Shown here piece after piece: positions 23,801 through 36,887 of a stretch of 64,000 nt of DNA. The notes beneath the pieces are model-generated. The model was not told the DNA's origin and made no database searches. It saw only the letters and a program-made list of their open reading frames with translations. The DNA is from Tanypteryx hageni (Eukaryota > Arthropoda > Insecta > Odonata > Petaluridae): positions 79,682,572 to 79,746,571 of the forward strand of contig CM054116.1 in the NCBI GenBank assembly GCA_028673005.1, read 5' to 3'. Each line of letters begins with the position of its first letter. Within the stretch, counting starts at the first letter, position 1. Both the position numbers and the translations under genes were made by a program.

Positions 23801-25109
23801 TGATATAATGCTCGCCATAACAAACGCGGCCATGAAGCTCGGGCACTTCCCAAGCAACTGGAAAGAAGCGAGGATCATATGCCTCCTCAAACCCCAAAAA
23901 CCACCGACAAGCCCCGGTAGCTACAGGCCGATCTCCCTGCTGCCCGGACTTTCGAAACTGTTGGAAAGATTAATACTCTCCCACATTAAGCACCACGCCT
24001 ATAGCAAGGGCATCTTCCCTCCCGAGCAATTTGGTTTCCGGGAAGAACACGCCACCACCCACCAACTTGTGAGGGTCATTGATTTCGTGACCGAAGGTTT
24101 TACTAGGAAAGCTCAGTCAGTAGCGGCCATGTTAGACTTTGAAAAAGCCTTTGACAAGGTCTGGCACTGCGGACTCCTGCATAAACTAAAACTACAAGGC
24201 TTCCCGTCATGGCTGAGGAAACTCACCAGGTTGTACCTTCAAGACCGAGCATTTCATTTCAGTTGGAACCACGCAACATCACGACAGAAGCAATTCCGAG
24301 CAGGCGTACCCCATGGCTCCGTCCTAGGACCCCTGCTCTTTAATCTATATACGGCGGACCTGCCAACTGAGCACGGGCATAACACCATTGTGGGTATCTT
24401 CGCGGACGACGGCGCGGTCATAGCAAGATCTACAAAACCGGAAATGGCAAAGCGATACGCACAGAGAGCCATAGAGCAGCTAACTGAGTGGTATAGGAAA
24501 TGGAGGTTGGGAGTAAACTCCGGCAAGACTGAAGCAATCCTCTTTACGAGGAAAACAAAACCTCCTCTAGTAAGACAACTTGAGGTGAACGGCACTGCTG
24601 TGCCTTGGATGAATGATGTCACCTACTTGGGAGTGACCCTGGACAGTAGGCTAAATTTCAACACCCATGTGCTGCCCCAGGGGAAAAAGGTTATTACTGC
24701 AAAAATTGCTGTGGCACCAATACTGAGAACGCCGTCAGTAAAGCCTGAAACAAAGGCTAACTTGTACAAGGCTTGCGTAAGACCCATCCTCACTTACGCC
24801 TCGCCTGCTTGGTCCGGGAGGGCCACCAACGCCTCAAAGCTGGAAGTCCTACAAAACGGCTGCCTTCGCTGGGTACTAAGGCCGTCACTCGGCACGCCAA
24901 GCGCCGATATTAGGGAAACACTTGGCTTCCCCACAATCAGGGATCTTCTGATTTCCCAAAGCAAAACCTTTTACGACCAGCTGCACTCCGCCTGCAGCAA
25001 ATTGCAAAACATATCCATCTCTGCCAAACCGTGGGACGTCCACAAGCGCCCACGGGCCGGAACTGACAGAGAAGAGGACCTCCCTATCCCAAAAAGGAGG
25101 AGGACCTAG
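23784..25109 (+). CDS. LINE reverse transcriptase, open 3' part of pol
   Basis: A 441-codon open frame with the RT domain and C-terminal region of a Jockey-clade pol. RT copies the element RNA into DNA at the nicked target. Motifs in order: WKEARIICLLKP (about residues 26-37), SYRPISLLPGLSKLLER (46-62), QFGFREEHATTHQL (82-95), LDFEKAFDKVW with the first catalytic aspartate at 118, GVPHGSVLGPLLF (174-186), FADDGAVIA with catalytic D208 and D209, and TYLGVTLDSRLNF further on. The C-terminal part (YASPAWSGRAT and following) is typical of Jockey-like LINEs and ends in a basic PKRRRT tail. All three catalytic aspartates are kept. The apparent start methionine is internal: the true pol frame extends upstream through APGGDGIP and is broken by a frameshift near 23740, so no full enzyme would be made. 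Confidence 0.9.
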   Translation: MPRYADDIMLAITNAAMKLGHFPSNWKEARIICLLKPQKPPTSPGSYRPISLLPGLSKLLERLILSHIKHHAYSKGIFPPEQFGFREEHATTHQLVRVIDFVTEGFTRKAQSVAAMLDFEKAFDKVWHCGLLHKLKLQGFPSWLRKLTRLYLQDRAFHFSWNHATSRQKQFRAGVPHGSVLGPLLFNLYTADLPTEHGHNTIVGIFADDGAVIARSTKPEMAKRYAQRAIEQLTEWYRKWRLGVNSGKTEAILFTRKTKPPLVRQLEVNGTAVPWMNDVTYLGVTLDSRLNFNTHVLPQGKKVITAKIAVAPILRTPSVKPETKANLYKACVRPILTYASPAWSGRATNASKLEVLQNGCLRWVLRPSLGTPSADIRETLGFPTIRDLLISQSKTFYDQLHSACSKLQNISISAKPWDVHKRPRAGTDREEDLPIPKRRRT

Positions 25110-25154
25110 ATGGGCGGCGGAAGGCCCGCACATATCCCGCCAGATCGGATCCCA

Positions 25155-25171
25155 CCCCCCCCCCCCCCCCC
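25155..25171 (+). repeat. 17-base poly-C run in LINE 3' region
   Basis: A homopolymer of C interrupts the 3' untranslated region of the LINE about 45 bases after its stop codon. It may be a mutational or assembly-sensitive tract. Confidence 0.9.
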
Positions 25172-25269
25172 GAATTAAAACATACTGAACGAGAGCTAAA
25201 AACCACCCGGCAACACAGCGCTAAGTCCCGCGTAAAACATGGGCACCCATGACCAGCAGCTGCGAAGCA

Positions 25270-28200
25270 AATTATATGGAAAACGTCGTCTACATGCTAT
25301 CCTTAAACAGTCAAACCACGATTTAACGCTCCCTAATATAGTGCCACTCCCGCATACCGCCCATGGATCGTTGTAAGCAGAATTTTCAACTTATGATTAC
25401 ATTGAGCAAGCATAATCCTCGATTTACCGCCACTCCCTTCTTTAGCGCCAATGTCAGTGGTTAACAAACGGTGGCGCTAAATCGGTTTCTGGCTGTATTT
25501 ATTTTTGTCATACGTATCATTCTCACCAACGACACACTGAAAATGCCAATATTATCACCCGCCTCCTATCCATTGGAGACTTACACAGTCATTTCTTGGG
25601 GAGCTCAAGGCTAATAAATCCGTATAAAACACTCGGCGAAGAAGCAATCCAATATAACCGATTTCGTTCGTAGAAGAAAACGGTATCCTAAGTCATAAAT
25701 AAAATCTTTATTGCCCCTCGAGAAGCCAAAAACACGGTCGGTGAAGTGATGAATAAAGTGATTTGCAGGACCAGAGAGCGCCAAATAGACAAAATAAACT
25801 GAAGATTCCATGAGAGTGTTTCTTGGAAAAAGATTTATTACGAGTTTTCTTTTTAAGTGCTCTCGACACAAAATTAAGAAACCTTGCTCATCTTCTGGGC
25901 GAATGGCGATTTCTGAAAGCCTCGCTTTTCTCCTCAAACGTAGCTCGCTATTCTCCACTGAATAGCTATTACTTTCACTCTAATAAATACCCAAGCTCGA
26001 GATAAATAAACTGGCATATTTAGTGTCAACTTCTTGACGTGTTTCCATAAACAAATCAGCCAGTTAGTTGACGAATGGAGCCCAACAAATTTAAAACTCT
26101 TTGAGCCATTTTATTTAATTTAAGATATTTATGCTCTCTCCACTTTCCTTCAAGGTAAATTTTATAATAATTCATTTATATTAAGGTAAATGTCAACAAC
26201 TCAAAAGCAAAGAGAAGGGTGGACGTTTTGTCTTTATACTACTTTGTTGAACATAAATGTGTCATAAATGCTCCATATTCTTGAAAATTTATTTTCTCAT
26301 TCAATTTTCTAAAATATTTTGTCTTCTTTGCCCCAAATCATAATCTCAACTGGTTTTCTTGTTTCGATTCGAAATAGTGGAGTGAGTACTCGAAATCATT
26401 CGTGATTATACAAGGAAAAATCAGAAGGCTTGCATGTTCTTCAATGGAGAAAAAAAATTCCCGATTTATGGATTTGAAAATCCGTGTGGACTTTCTTTAA
26501 TTAAATGGAGGTGAATGGGAGGACCTTTAGTAGTCAAGGGTCACATTTTGGATTTGAACGAGGCATCGTTACCTTGTGGTGGATAGTCCGCATAGATAAG
26601 CTTGGTTAAATTAGTATTCAAATGTATTCATCCAGCAGAGATTGTGAAATGAACAGAACAACTTTTTGGGTTTCATTTTGGGAATTAAATTCGGACTGGA
26701 GAGCTATCGATTTATATGTTGGGAATTTAATTTTCTGTAACCTTATTCCAAGTGGTGTTAATTTGCTTTCTAGGATGATCAATAAATTGATTACCTTTGG
26801 TTTTCCTCGATAGAAATAGAACGTATTATCTTAATAAATGATCATCTATGATAAAAAATATAAATTATTTCATACTGTCACATTCAATTTTGCAATCACA
26901 GTAATATACCTAAGCTGAGTTAACTTTCAGAAAAATAATAGGTTTAAACGAACATGCATGAACAGACGTCAATTTTTCGGAAATAAGGTGTCTCATTTTA
27001 CTCATACTATTATGTGTATCCTTCGCTCATTTTTAAGAACTGTTATTATTTTAGTTGCGTAATGTGCAGTTTATTTTATATTTTAGAGCATAGTAAAAGT
27101 GAGGAAATCTCATGGGCTTGTTTCGCATTTATATTTGTATATGCATTTCGGACTGTAAATCTAGCAAAACTTCAAAGCAATGTGTTGGCACAGCTTTACT
27201 CTCACATCATTAAAAGTTAGCATTAAGGTTTTTTATTCAAATATGTCTCCCTTTTATTATTCTGATCATTCAATTATCTTAATTTCAGGCGGTAAATAAT
27301 CAAATTATTAAAATTATTATCTCTAAACTTTGATAGATTCTACAATTGGAGAACTCGTGCTTATTATGGTCTTGTCGATAGCCAGAGTTACTTAGACGAG
27401 AGGTATTTAAAACTTGGAATCTAGCTAAAGAGGAGGGGAAGAGTCCTCCCGAGCCATTAATATGTACACATGTTGCAAAGGGAACTAAAAATAACAGTGC
27501 AGTTGTTCGTAAACCCGGCTCGCGGTAAAACATAAGTGACGTTTATATCACGCATGTGGCCGTAAATAAACAGACCATTCGTTTCGAAATGGTCCAATCA
27601 TGTGATTGCTCCATCCTCAAACGGGTTCATGGAGCCATAAGGAGCGGATTAAGCCAGTACGATCTCTTTACTCTTGGACACATCGGTTAAGAATTTCGTA
27701 ATTGCATGCGATTGCCGAGAGTAGATTTATCAAACTCAGCACGCGTAAAGAATGACACGTTTTTACTAACGTAAAATGAGCATGCCTATATTCATGTGCC
27801 GTAAAACACGCTACCATATTATCCTGTTTTTGTTTAGACCAGTCAAAACAGTTTTTTTGACGGTTAGGGGAAATAATTCATAAAGTTTTTAAACTTGGCA
27901 CATTTGTTCGTTAGGGCAACCTAACTAACATATCAAAAGTTGACATGCCTTACGTGTACGTGTCGGCCGTTTTGGCGCCAAAATGCCCACCGCAAGACAA
28001 CTCGCGATTGGCCTTTCGCGGATAACTCGGAAACGGTCAAATCTACAGCAAAATTGTACATAAATAAACTTGTAGAGAATAAAATTTCATACAAAAAACG
28101 TTCTTTGCAATTTTTTTGTTACTTCGATGATGTAGCAGAAAATGAGCGTTTTTTGCGGAACGCAGGTCGCGCGCTGTCTTAAAATGAAGTGTTGTTAGAT

Positions 28201-29700
28201 CGTTTCCACACCACCAGCTGTGCCAGAGCTCCAGGCGCGATTTTTATAGCGGTATCCCCTTTAGGCACTAATCCACTGTTTATTTCAATTACTTGACATA
28301 AGTAATAACGAGCTCACAACACAACAAAGGACGCTTTCTCCGTTGCATCATCACGACAAAAGTCCTTTCATTTTCTCCCGGACCGATCGAGGCAAAAACG
28401 GTCGATAAGGATCGTTTCGCCGAATTTGCATTCGCGGCGGTTATTTCGGAAAGTTCACTCTCCAATTTGAACAGTTTTCCATTTTGATTAGAGCGATGAT
28501 CTCAATGGAGCAAAAGGGGTCGATTCCCTACCAAACACATAAAAGGCGAACCCCGTAGGGGAGAGGAGCTGGTGGAGCTAAAATGGGATAGAAGGGAGAT
28601 TTTTCTTAATGGGTAGCGGGTCCCATCTCCAGACCTTTTCTCTCCTCACCATTGTAGAACAGCTGCTGGTGGTGTACTGAGAGATTCTACTTCATATAAA
28701 AATTAATAGGGCGAGATTTTTCTGGAAGTATTTAATTTTAAGTCATATTATAAGGAAAAGAGTTGAGCAGTTTATACCACTTAAGTAAAGAGGTGTATGA
28801 TTTTAATTGATAGGCCGGTCCTCTGATGTTATTAAGATATGTAGATAAAATAACGATGTAAATAGATACATTGAGATTAGATGATGAAATTAAGCTTGTG
28901 AGAACAATATTACAAAATACCTATACCTGAGTTTTTTTCCCACTAATAATTGGTAGGCAATTTCGTATTCAAGTGGAGAATTAGAGGCATAAAAATAGTG
29001 GCTCATATCAATCTGTCAATAATTAAAAACAATTTTCTATTCAATTATCTTTAATTGATTATTGATCAAATTTATTCCCCTATTCTGGTCCTATTGTATT
29101 CCTTAATTTGTAAATTTAACCATTTACTAAGCTCGGATTGGTTTTATTTTCTTACTGTTAAATGTATTCTTTTAGTCGTACGCTTACAATATATCTAAAT
29201 TTCTTATATTTCGTTACTTATTTCCCATTCATTTGGTCAGATATTTCTTATAAAAATATTTTAAAATTTTTCTCCTTTTAAATTATTATAACATAGTTTA
29301 AACTCAGTTGTTATTCATTTATGTGATTTCCGATACATAGATATGCTTAAACTGATTTTGTTGCAATGGTTTCTACATTTTTATTGGTTCTCCGTTCCGT
29401 CTCGAATTCAAGCTGCATATGCTCTATCCAAGCAGTTGATAATCCTATGCTAATTTCTGAGCATTTCTCAGCAAATATTTTGTAAATGTATATTTAAAGA
29501 TAGTGCATAATGGGTTCTTTTGAGTTTCCATTTATTTGTAGGCAATTACTATTTTAAATTTGGTAATTTGAGTTAGATGCTATGTTTCCGTTTTAATTAT
29601 GTTAAAGTTAAATCAATGACTAAAAATCTTCCTAGATGTGTTCGTCTTAATTCTCCTATTTTTCCGTCTTCATGAATTATAAATCCATTTTAATCTCTCT
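25270..29700. other. AT-rich spacer
   Basis: Over 4 kb with no recognised gene or transposon terminus. Composition is more balanced around 27550-27750 and 28200-28650, where short GC-richer patches occur. The 80-codon frame at 27940-28182 and the 115-codon minus frame at 25611-25958 have no known domain. Confidence 0.4.
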
Positions 29701-29723
29701 AAAAATTTTTAAAAGAATTATCT

Positions 29724-29948
29724 TTGTCGTACCAGCACTATCTAAATGCAGATGTAATATCACTATTAAAGGATTTCAACTGGGTAACTCTTGACGATCA
29801 TAGAATGAACGCCAGATGTAGGCTTCTGGAGAAATATAGGTTGGAAGGCTTACCAGAAGAAGTTTTAGGAATAGTACAAACATACATAGAAAGACACGAT
29901 TATGACGATAATCTATGTGAGATCGATTATAGGGTGGACCGTTACTGA
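29724..29948 (+). pseudogene. Possible LINE pol C-terminal remnant
   Basis: The 74-codon frame contains SLLKDFNWVTLDDHRMNARC, then RLLEKYRLEGLPEE. The pattern (hydrophobic)LLxxLxWxTLxxRRxxARxxLLxK is typical of the region after the RT domain in several LINE clades, where it precedes a variable tail. Only this short stretch is recognisable and no RT motif lies upstream, so the copy would be heavily truncated. A unique host sequence is not excluded. Confidence 0.35.
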
Positions 29949-29949
29949 G

Positions 29950-31730
29950 GCTCGTTTTTCCGAGGACAATAGGGTATATATACCAGGAAAGTCAGACCTG
30001 TGATTGTAAATTGTTTAAATTGTTAGGTAAGCTTTGGTGCATTGCAACCCCTTTCACCCACCACAAGAGTAAATTGCAGGATTTCACGTAGATTTATCTG
30101 TAATTTTTCTTAGAAAAGATTCGCTAATCCAATGATGTGCAAAAATAAGCAGCCAAAAGATATTTCTGCTTACGCGATAACTTCAGTTTACCTTTTAAAA
30201 TGATAAATTAAGACAAACAAGAAGTTGTATCCGCCTGGTGTTCTTTTGTTGTTCGGATTAAGTAAGTGCGTGCTGTAAGTAATTAATGTTATACTCCCAC
30301 CGAACCGTCGCCTAAATCTGAAGTAAAAAAATACGAGGAATTCGAGAGGCAAGTCTGTCCAAAATAGGGGCAATTAGCATACTCGCTCTCACGCAAAATG
30401 TTTGGCAGGTAGATTTCCGCGTCCAAGTACACCGGTCCCGTCACAGTTTACCCATATAAGGTCCAAATATGAATACGCACATAATTGCTACGCATTGACA
30501 TAGTGTTATGTCTTACATCAGACGCTGTACAGGGATGTCGAGATATTCAAGCAGTCTTCTTATTGGAAAAGGTTGAAAATTGGGTCAAAAAGCCACATGG
30601 CGGTCAAATTTTTAACGAATGCTCCTCGCGTGATTTTTTGTGAAAGTATTATCTGAAAAAGAGAACGCATAATTTACTCAGTTTTGACCGTTATCCAAAG
30701 GAAATTACAAATTTCCTTCTCAGCAACTTAATGGTGTACGATATTTTGTAAATAATTATTTTTATGTAAAACCGCAATAATTTATATAATGTATTTGTGT
30801 TAATAGAAAACAGAATTTTATTATTTGCTCAATTATGTTCATTACAATTCCTTTCATAATATATGGCAAATAATGACCAAGTCTACTAAATAAATTTCTA
30901 TTGATTTAGATGTCAAGGAAATATAAGCTAAAATCGTCGGACACATTTAATGAAGTGTGTATAACATGATGGAAAGGTCAGGCGTAAAAGTCGGCCTACT
31001 TAAAATCCGCAGAACTGATGTTATCGAAACAGTCAAGAGGTTACCATCCAATACGGCTGATTTTGAACATATTATGAATAATAACATCAACAATGGAAAA
31101 CATTACACTCCAGAGTTCGGTGAAGACTGCATAATTCTTTTAGTAATTCTTATTGGTATATTTACAAGTTTAACCTTATCTTGTGTGAAAAAATACGTTA
31201 GCTATTAATGGTATATTTGCGTTTTAATAGCTTATCAGTGAGTCACGATTAGTATGGCTCAGTTCCATTTGTTTTCAGATCTGCTTCATGAATGAATTCT
31301 TTAAACATGTAACATGTAGCTCTTTTAAAATAAATTTATGAAAATTGGAAAAACAAAAAAATTCCTTTAACGATTTCTTAACAACAGTAATTCTATCTTT
31401 GAAATCCGACACTTTATCTAACGCAGTTTGTTCTTAATGAATGCGCTTCTTTGATTCTTTAATTGCCATCCATTAATCTCCTACTCTTAGAAAGTCTCCT
31501 AAGGCTTTACATGGAAAGGTTTTCAAATGGGTTAAAAGGAGTTTTATACTCGCCGCGAACTTTCCTCGCCGCAAACTCCGAAGCCCTTGTTTTTGAGTGA
31601 AGATGTGCAATTGCCTTCGGATGTTGTCCGTCGAATAGATTGAGCTGGGCTTACCTCCTCTAACCCAACGATGTCACCTTTCCACCGCTTCCACCATCAA
31701 ACCGCTCCTTTGGAATCTTACCGCCAGCCA
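29950..31730. other. AT-rich spacer
   Basis: No gene recognised. The 83-codon frame at 30957-31208 ends in a hydrophobic stretch (ILLVILIGIFTSLTL) but has no supporting context. Confidence 0.4.
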
Positions 31731-34460
31731 TCTACTTAGCGACACGCCGAAAAAATAAAGAAGGATCCCTGTTTTTCTCTTCGTCTCGTAAGACTATAGA
31801 AAGATATGGAAGAGAGTGGAGTGAGAACGACAGAAAGGGAAGGGTAAAATAACTGAAGAAAGAGGATATACGCCCGCGTTTTGTTCGAGCGGGAGAATTT
31901 CTGCGACGGTGGCGCACGAACTGCCGAAAGATGCGAACTCATCTTTCGTGGAAGATTTCGCGGTCAAGGGTTGGAATAGGAGTTAAAGGCAGTTATCTCC
32001 CTCGGAAACATCCGGGGAAGCGGCGATTTAGAAAAAAAAAAACTCTCGCTCGCCTCTTTTCTTTCCTGACGGACGAGAAAAGAAACGCGAAAAAGCGAAG
32101 CGTGCGAGGAAAAAAACTAAAAGTAAGAAGAGTGATCAAAAAAAAGGACGAGTGGGAAGGAGAGAAGGAAGAGGAAGATACGTTTCCTTTCTCCATAAAA
32201 AAAGAGAAGGGCTCCGACCACTTCGAAATCCAAAGGGCATGACCTCCATCTCACGAAGTATCACGTTTTTTGGACTCTTTTCCCCCCCCTTCCCCTCCTA
32301 AGGTCTGAAAACTTGAGAAGAGTGGCGTGGCGCGGTGCAATCTGACTTAGGGTCCGAATTTGCGAGACGTTTTTGGTCACCCGATGGCGAGAGAAGGGGA
32401 TAAAACATTTCGAGGAAATAGCCCTAAAAAAGAGAAAATAGCGTCAGAATGGGGCTGGAACGGACGAGAGAAGAATTGGTGGGAATTTTTCGAAGAAAGC
32501 AGCGACCGTACGTCTCCGAAGCGTAAGGTCCAGTCTTATTTTTTCATGTTCAAAAGATAAAAACATGCCTGTCATTCATTCGACTTCCCTTTCTCTATGT
32601 TTTAATAATATATTTTCGTCTTTTTTTCCCGTCTTTTTTTGCGGAGGAGGCTGGTTCAAAAAAACAGCGAGGGGCAGGCTCTCAGTGGTTGGTAAATGCG
32701 AAGGGGAAAGTGTTCGGACGCCTTAAAGGACTCGGGAAGAGGGATGAGTAGGAAACTTGCGAAAGCGACGGAGAGAGCAAGAGGGAAATAGTAAAACAGA
32801 TCACGAGCGGAAACGTATATTAAAACAGATATGACTGGGCAGGAGATGAAAAACGGTAGAAAGCGTAACAAGCGTTATAAATAAAAGTGGAATAGTGCGA
32901 GAAAATTAAAACGAAGAGAGTTTCGCCGTTAGGAAGGAGAATAAATGAAAAGGGGAAGTGAAACATGAACGTTCCACAGATAAACGAGAGAGAGAGAGGC
33001 TTTAGCCGTGAAAATAACGGGTATAATTTAAGTTGCATGAAGAAAAATTACTCTGCGCTAAGCTCGTCGGAAGACTACATGAAAAGAAGCCGATAAAGAT
33101 ATCGAAAGAGGAACGACATTATAAATAGAAGGATATTTGCCGATGCCAGCGATGTGTTAAGAGTTTAATGGATCGATCGAAAATTATCTGGGATTTCACG
33201 ATAAAATAAAATATATTTATGAGAACAGTGGTAGGGACTAATGGCTTAAATCAAATGTTCCGATAAAAAAGATGGAGCTCGTGAAAGATGCAATCATTTA
33301 ACGTCGCGGTACATTTCATTCGTCTTAAATCTTAATTTCCTCGAAGGAATTTTTTTTTCGATTGAATTCGATCAAGGATAGAGCTGCTATATGTTATAAG
33401 TGAGAGCGGCAGTTCGTACAGCAGGCTAAGATTCGTTTCCTTTCTAGTCGCGAAATTACCACTCGTAACTGTTCCGTGTACGAGCCGTAGTTTATTACAG
33501 CACTTTGTTCTTCATAATGTTATCTGAGAGCAATGAGTTGAGGCGAGCGTATTAATGGCATTAGGTTTTCCTTCTTCTCAAGCCACGCATGAGGAAAGCT
33601 GCATAAAGTTAATTGCGAGACGCATGATGATGTTTTCGTTTATAAAGTTGAAAATAAAAATGTATTCATGACAAAACTCGGTTCTTTAGCACAATAGCCA
33701 GACTCTTGTACTTACCGACAGATTGAATAAAGATTTAGCATCGCGAAGACCGTTTCTCGTTTTTATGCATAATATAGATCAAAATATGGCAAACAACACC
33801 TGCAAAACTCACATTTATCATCGGTGTACTCGAGCATAATCAGGTATGCGGTCTATTAGCGAGAGAACTCTTTCCTGGCGGCCGCAGTGGATACCACACG
33901 TCAAAATTAGAAAGAAAATAAAGAGTGGAAGATAATAAATGAGGTATGTAAAGTAAAGAGACGCTTCGAGATGAAATATCGAAAAAAGTCTAGAGAAAGC
34001 CAGTAACCTGATTGGCGCGAATTTAAGAAAGGAGAGAGGTAAGTGGTGAGAGTTGATTGGAAGGAAGCGAAATAAAACGAGAGGAAAGTGGAGAGAGGGA
34101 GGGAGAGAGAAGAGAAGGTTAAAGAGGAAAGTAGAGATAACGCCTCAGTGTAATGGACTATGGAGAAAGACGCGATTGGTATAAAAGTAAAGACGAGATC
34201 GGAAAGCTTTCGAGATAAGGGAGGGAGAGAGGTTGAGGGAGAATAAATTAAAAGATTAGAATGGGAGTGGGAGAAAGAGTAAATATAAGCACGAAAGGGA
34301 GAGGGACGATAAGAAGGAAAGAGATGAGCGAAAAATAAAGGTGCGGGAACGAATAGAAGATTAGCAATGTACCGAAAATGGAGGGTGGCCAGACCAAATT
34401 TGGGAGTGGAGGTATGGAGGTGGAGTGAAGGGACACTTTGGCGGTTAAACGCTCTACTTC
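31730..34460. other. Long purine-rich tract
   Basis: The plus strand is strongly enriched in A and G, with GGAGAGAAGGAAGAGGAAG-like runs at 32150-32190 and dense GAGA from 34020 to 34330. Frames on the plus strand read lysine, arginine and glutamate runs; those on the minus strand read leucine, serine and phenylalanine. These are composition effects, and no domain is present. Confidence 0.6.
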
Positions 34461-36880
34461 CAAGAAGAGCAGCGAAGTTACTTTTGGACGGTTTTTTGTA
34501 TATCTCTATCTCTTAATTAGAATCTACTATCGCCAGTCACCACCATTGACGGCTGCTTTGTAGCCAAATTGCCCATCTGGTTTTCATGACCTTTTCGTGA
34601 TTATCGGAGATATCTATTTCATCAATTTATATCGGATGAAATTTAAAATTTTTCCTTATATATTCATTCCTTTGTGTCTCCTGAACATTTGCATTAAATA
34701 ATTTTTGTTATTTTCTGGATGAAATATATGCGTAAAAATGGCACTAATACCAAATGTATAATTTTTAATTTAAAAATGCGGCAAGGAAAAGAAATATTAA
34801 CGTTAAAAGCATATTCCACCCACTATGTACCTCCCTCGGTTTCCCGAAATTAAAATTTAATGTGAAACAATTGGCCTTAATGCAAAAATCTATTATGGAA
34901 ATCGCAGCTTCATCTCTTAAATTAAATTAAAATTTAACTAAATAGTAAAATTTTAATTTAAGTAAGTGCATAGAAGAATGGTCGACCTGAGAGGCCAATA
35001 AGTAGAAAAACATGGTGAAACAATAAGCTCATCTTTGAAACAAAAACTTGGTAAAATGTAGTAACACGACAAAATTAACAAAAAAACCGTATTAAATAAG
35101 ACGGCAATAGGAAGGTGTCGGAAACCCTAGTCGAGGGAATGCGATGCAAATATTTTCCAGGGTGATGAAGCGGTAGCAGCGCAGAGAGAAAGATTAGGGT
35201 GTAGTGGAATGGGGATTTTAAAGGGGCCTGCCTTCTTCTATCCTACCGCCTCTGCCCGAGGGGGACGTCTGAGAGGCTGAGAAATAAACAAAAGAGAATC
35301 GCGAAATGCGGCGCCGAATAAATTGTAGGGTGGTGAGGCGGAGACGACGTGAGGGGGAGGATATAGAATCTGAGTGAGATGTGAGGAGGACGGTAGAAGG
35401 TATGTGTGAGCGCGCCTCGTCTAAGAGGGGGCGAAATTGAACTCAAATTGGACGGCGCGCGGCAGTTGAGAGGGCGAGAAAATTACATCAATTCCGCGGC
35501 GTGACTGGTTCTTGATTCATCGTTCGTTCGGTGTTTGCCAGTCGGTTTGAGGATCTCGCGTATGGGTATGAGGATTTCGCGACTTCATTACACCTCGTTT
35601 ATTTTTCCAGCATCTATCATCGTTGACATTTTCCCAGGAGGGAACAACCGTTATCATTATTTTTGGCCGGCGAAATTTTTCGCGGCGTATATTTTTTCTT
35701 GGGAGAGAGAGGCAGTTCGGTTGAACCGTGTTGTTGGCGGGAAAATTTATCGCTTCGCGGATGGGTGAGGAGTTCCTGAAAAACAGGAATTGGGTTTTCG
35801 AGATGATATCTCTCTCTCTCTCTCTCACTCGAGAAAAGGTTGGTGTTTTTTTTTAACATTCGTATTATGTGAAATTTAAATCGTATTAAAATCATCCAGA
35901 TGGCTTCATCATTTGTTTCTTAGAGAGAGGAAATTTTTTTGGGAACTGGAAACATTTCTTGCTGGAACAGAACAAAACATAAAATTAGCTCACTTTTAGA
36001 GAAAAACTTCTGATGAAAAGTAATTACTTTGAGGGAAATTTATATCTAGATATGAAAGTTAGAAATTTCGTGTACGGTGGGCGTGAATTTAAAGTTCTTC
36101 ATACAGAGACTGTAAGATTTTCTTATTAATGTGTAATATTAGAAGGAACTTATTAAACATTTCTTAAATGATTATAATTATATCTTATCTTATATATCTT
36201 GGCCATTGTCTTCTTTTCTTATGTTCTCCCATAGAATTTAAATGTATTGCTGCCTAAACATTATTTAAACTAAATTCTGAAATTATTACATTTTTCACAG
36301 ACAATTTCATGGTATATATTATGTTGAAACTATCACAACATTAAATAATTTAATTGCTGTATTCAACATGATTGGTCATTTTAATAACTACCACTCCATT
36401 AGTTTGATTGTAACAGCGCTATTATACAGCAAAGCTTCAGCTTTACTAAACTATTTCGGCTGAAATAAGATATAGTACGACTTGAAATAATTACTCTTCA
36501 CTATTTTCATCTTAATTATCTCAGAAATAACTATCTTTAAATAAATTTTAAAATATATTGCAGCAGAATTCATCTATTAAATTTGAAATATAGTTAACAT
36601 TTAAATAACAATAGTTGAAAATCGCAGTTTAAAAATAAAATGTTTTGATTGAAAGAAAATAAAAACATATCGATAGAAAATTGCGAATACTTCATCAACG
36701 AGCATTAGAATACACAAGTTGTTTCATTGTCATAATAACGCGCTTTTTCCCTTGAATTTACATTTGAAAATTCTCTCTCGTATTATGTATAGTCGAGGAC
36801 TAGCGCTGTTAATAAGAGGGGTGGCTGAAAAGCTTTTGGCCCAAATTTGAAGGAGTTGGTTTTGAACAATCGTATTTTAG
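34460..36880. other. Spacer with a GC-richer purine block
   Basis: No gene recognised. About 35100-35770 is GC-richer and includes GGCGCGCGGCAG and several CG dinucleotides, followed by a (CT)n run at 35806-35827. The rest is AT-rich. Confidence 0.4.
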
Positions 36881-36887
36881 ACTTTTA

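Larger units (their letters stand above)
22600..25270 (+). mobile_element. 5'-truncated Jockey-clade LINE
   Basis: A non-LTR retrotransposon copy whose pol fragment runs endonuclease, linker, reverse transcriptase and C-terminal region in the correct order on the plus strand. It is clearly GC-richer than its flanks, with a sharp composition change near 22.6 and 25.27 kb. ORF1 (the gag-like protein) and the first part of the endonuclease are missing, as expected from incomplete target-primed reverse transcription. The pol frame is interrupted by frameshifts near 22.97, 23.54 and 23.74 kb and by a TAA at 23220. The 3' untranslated part includes a 17-base C run. I assign the Jockey clade from the RT motif spelling; related clades such as CR1 or I are less likely. 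No clear target-site duplication was found. Confidence 0.85.
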
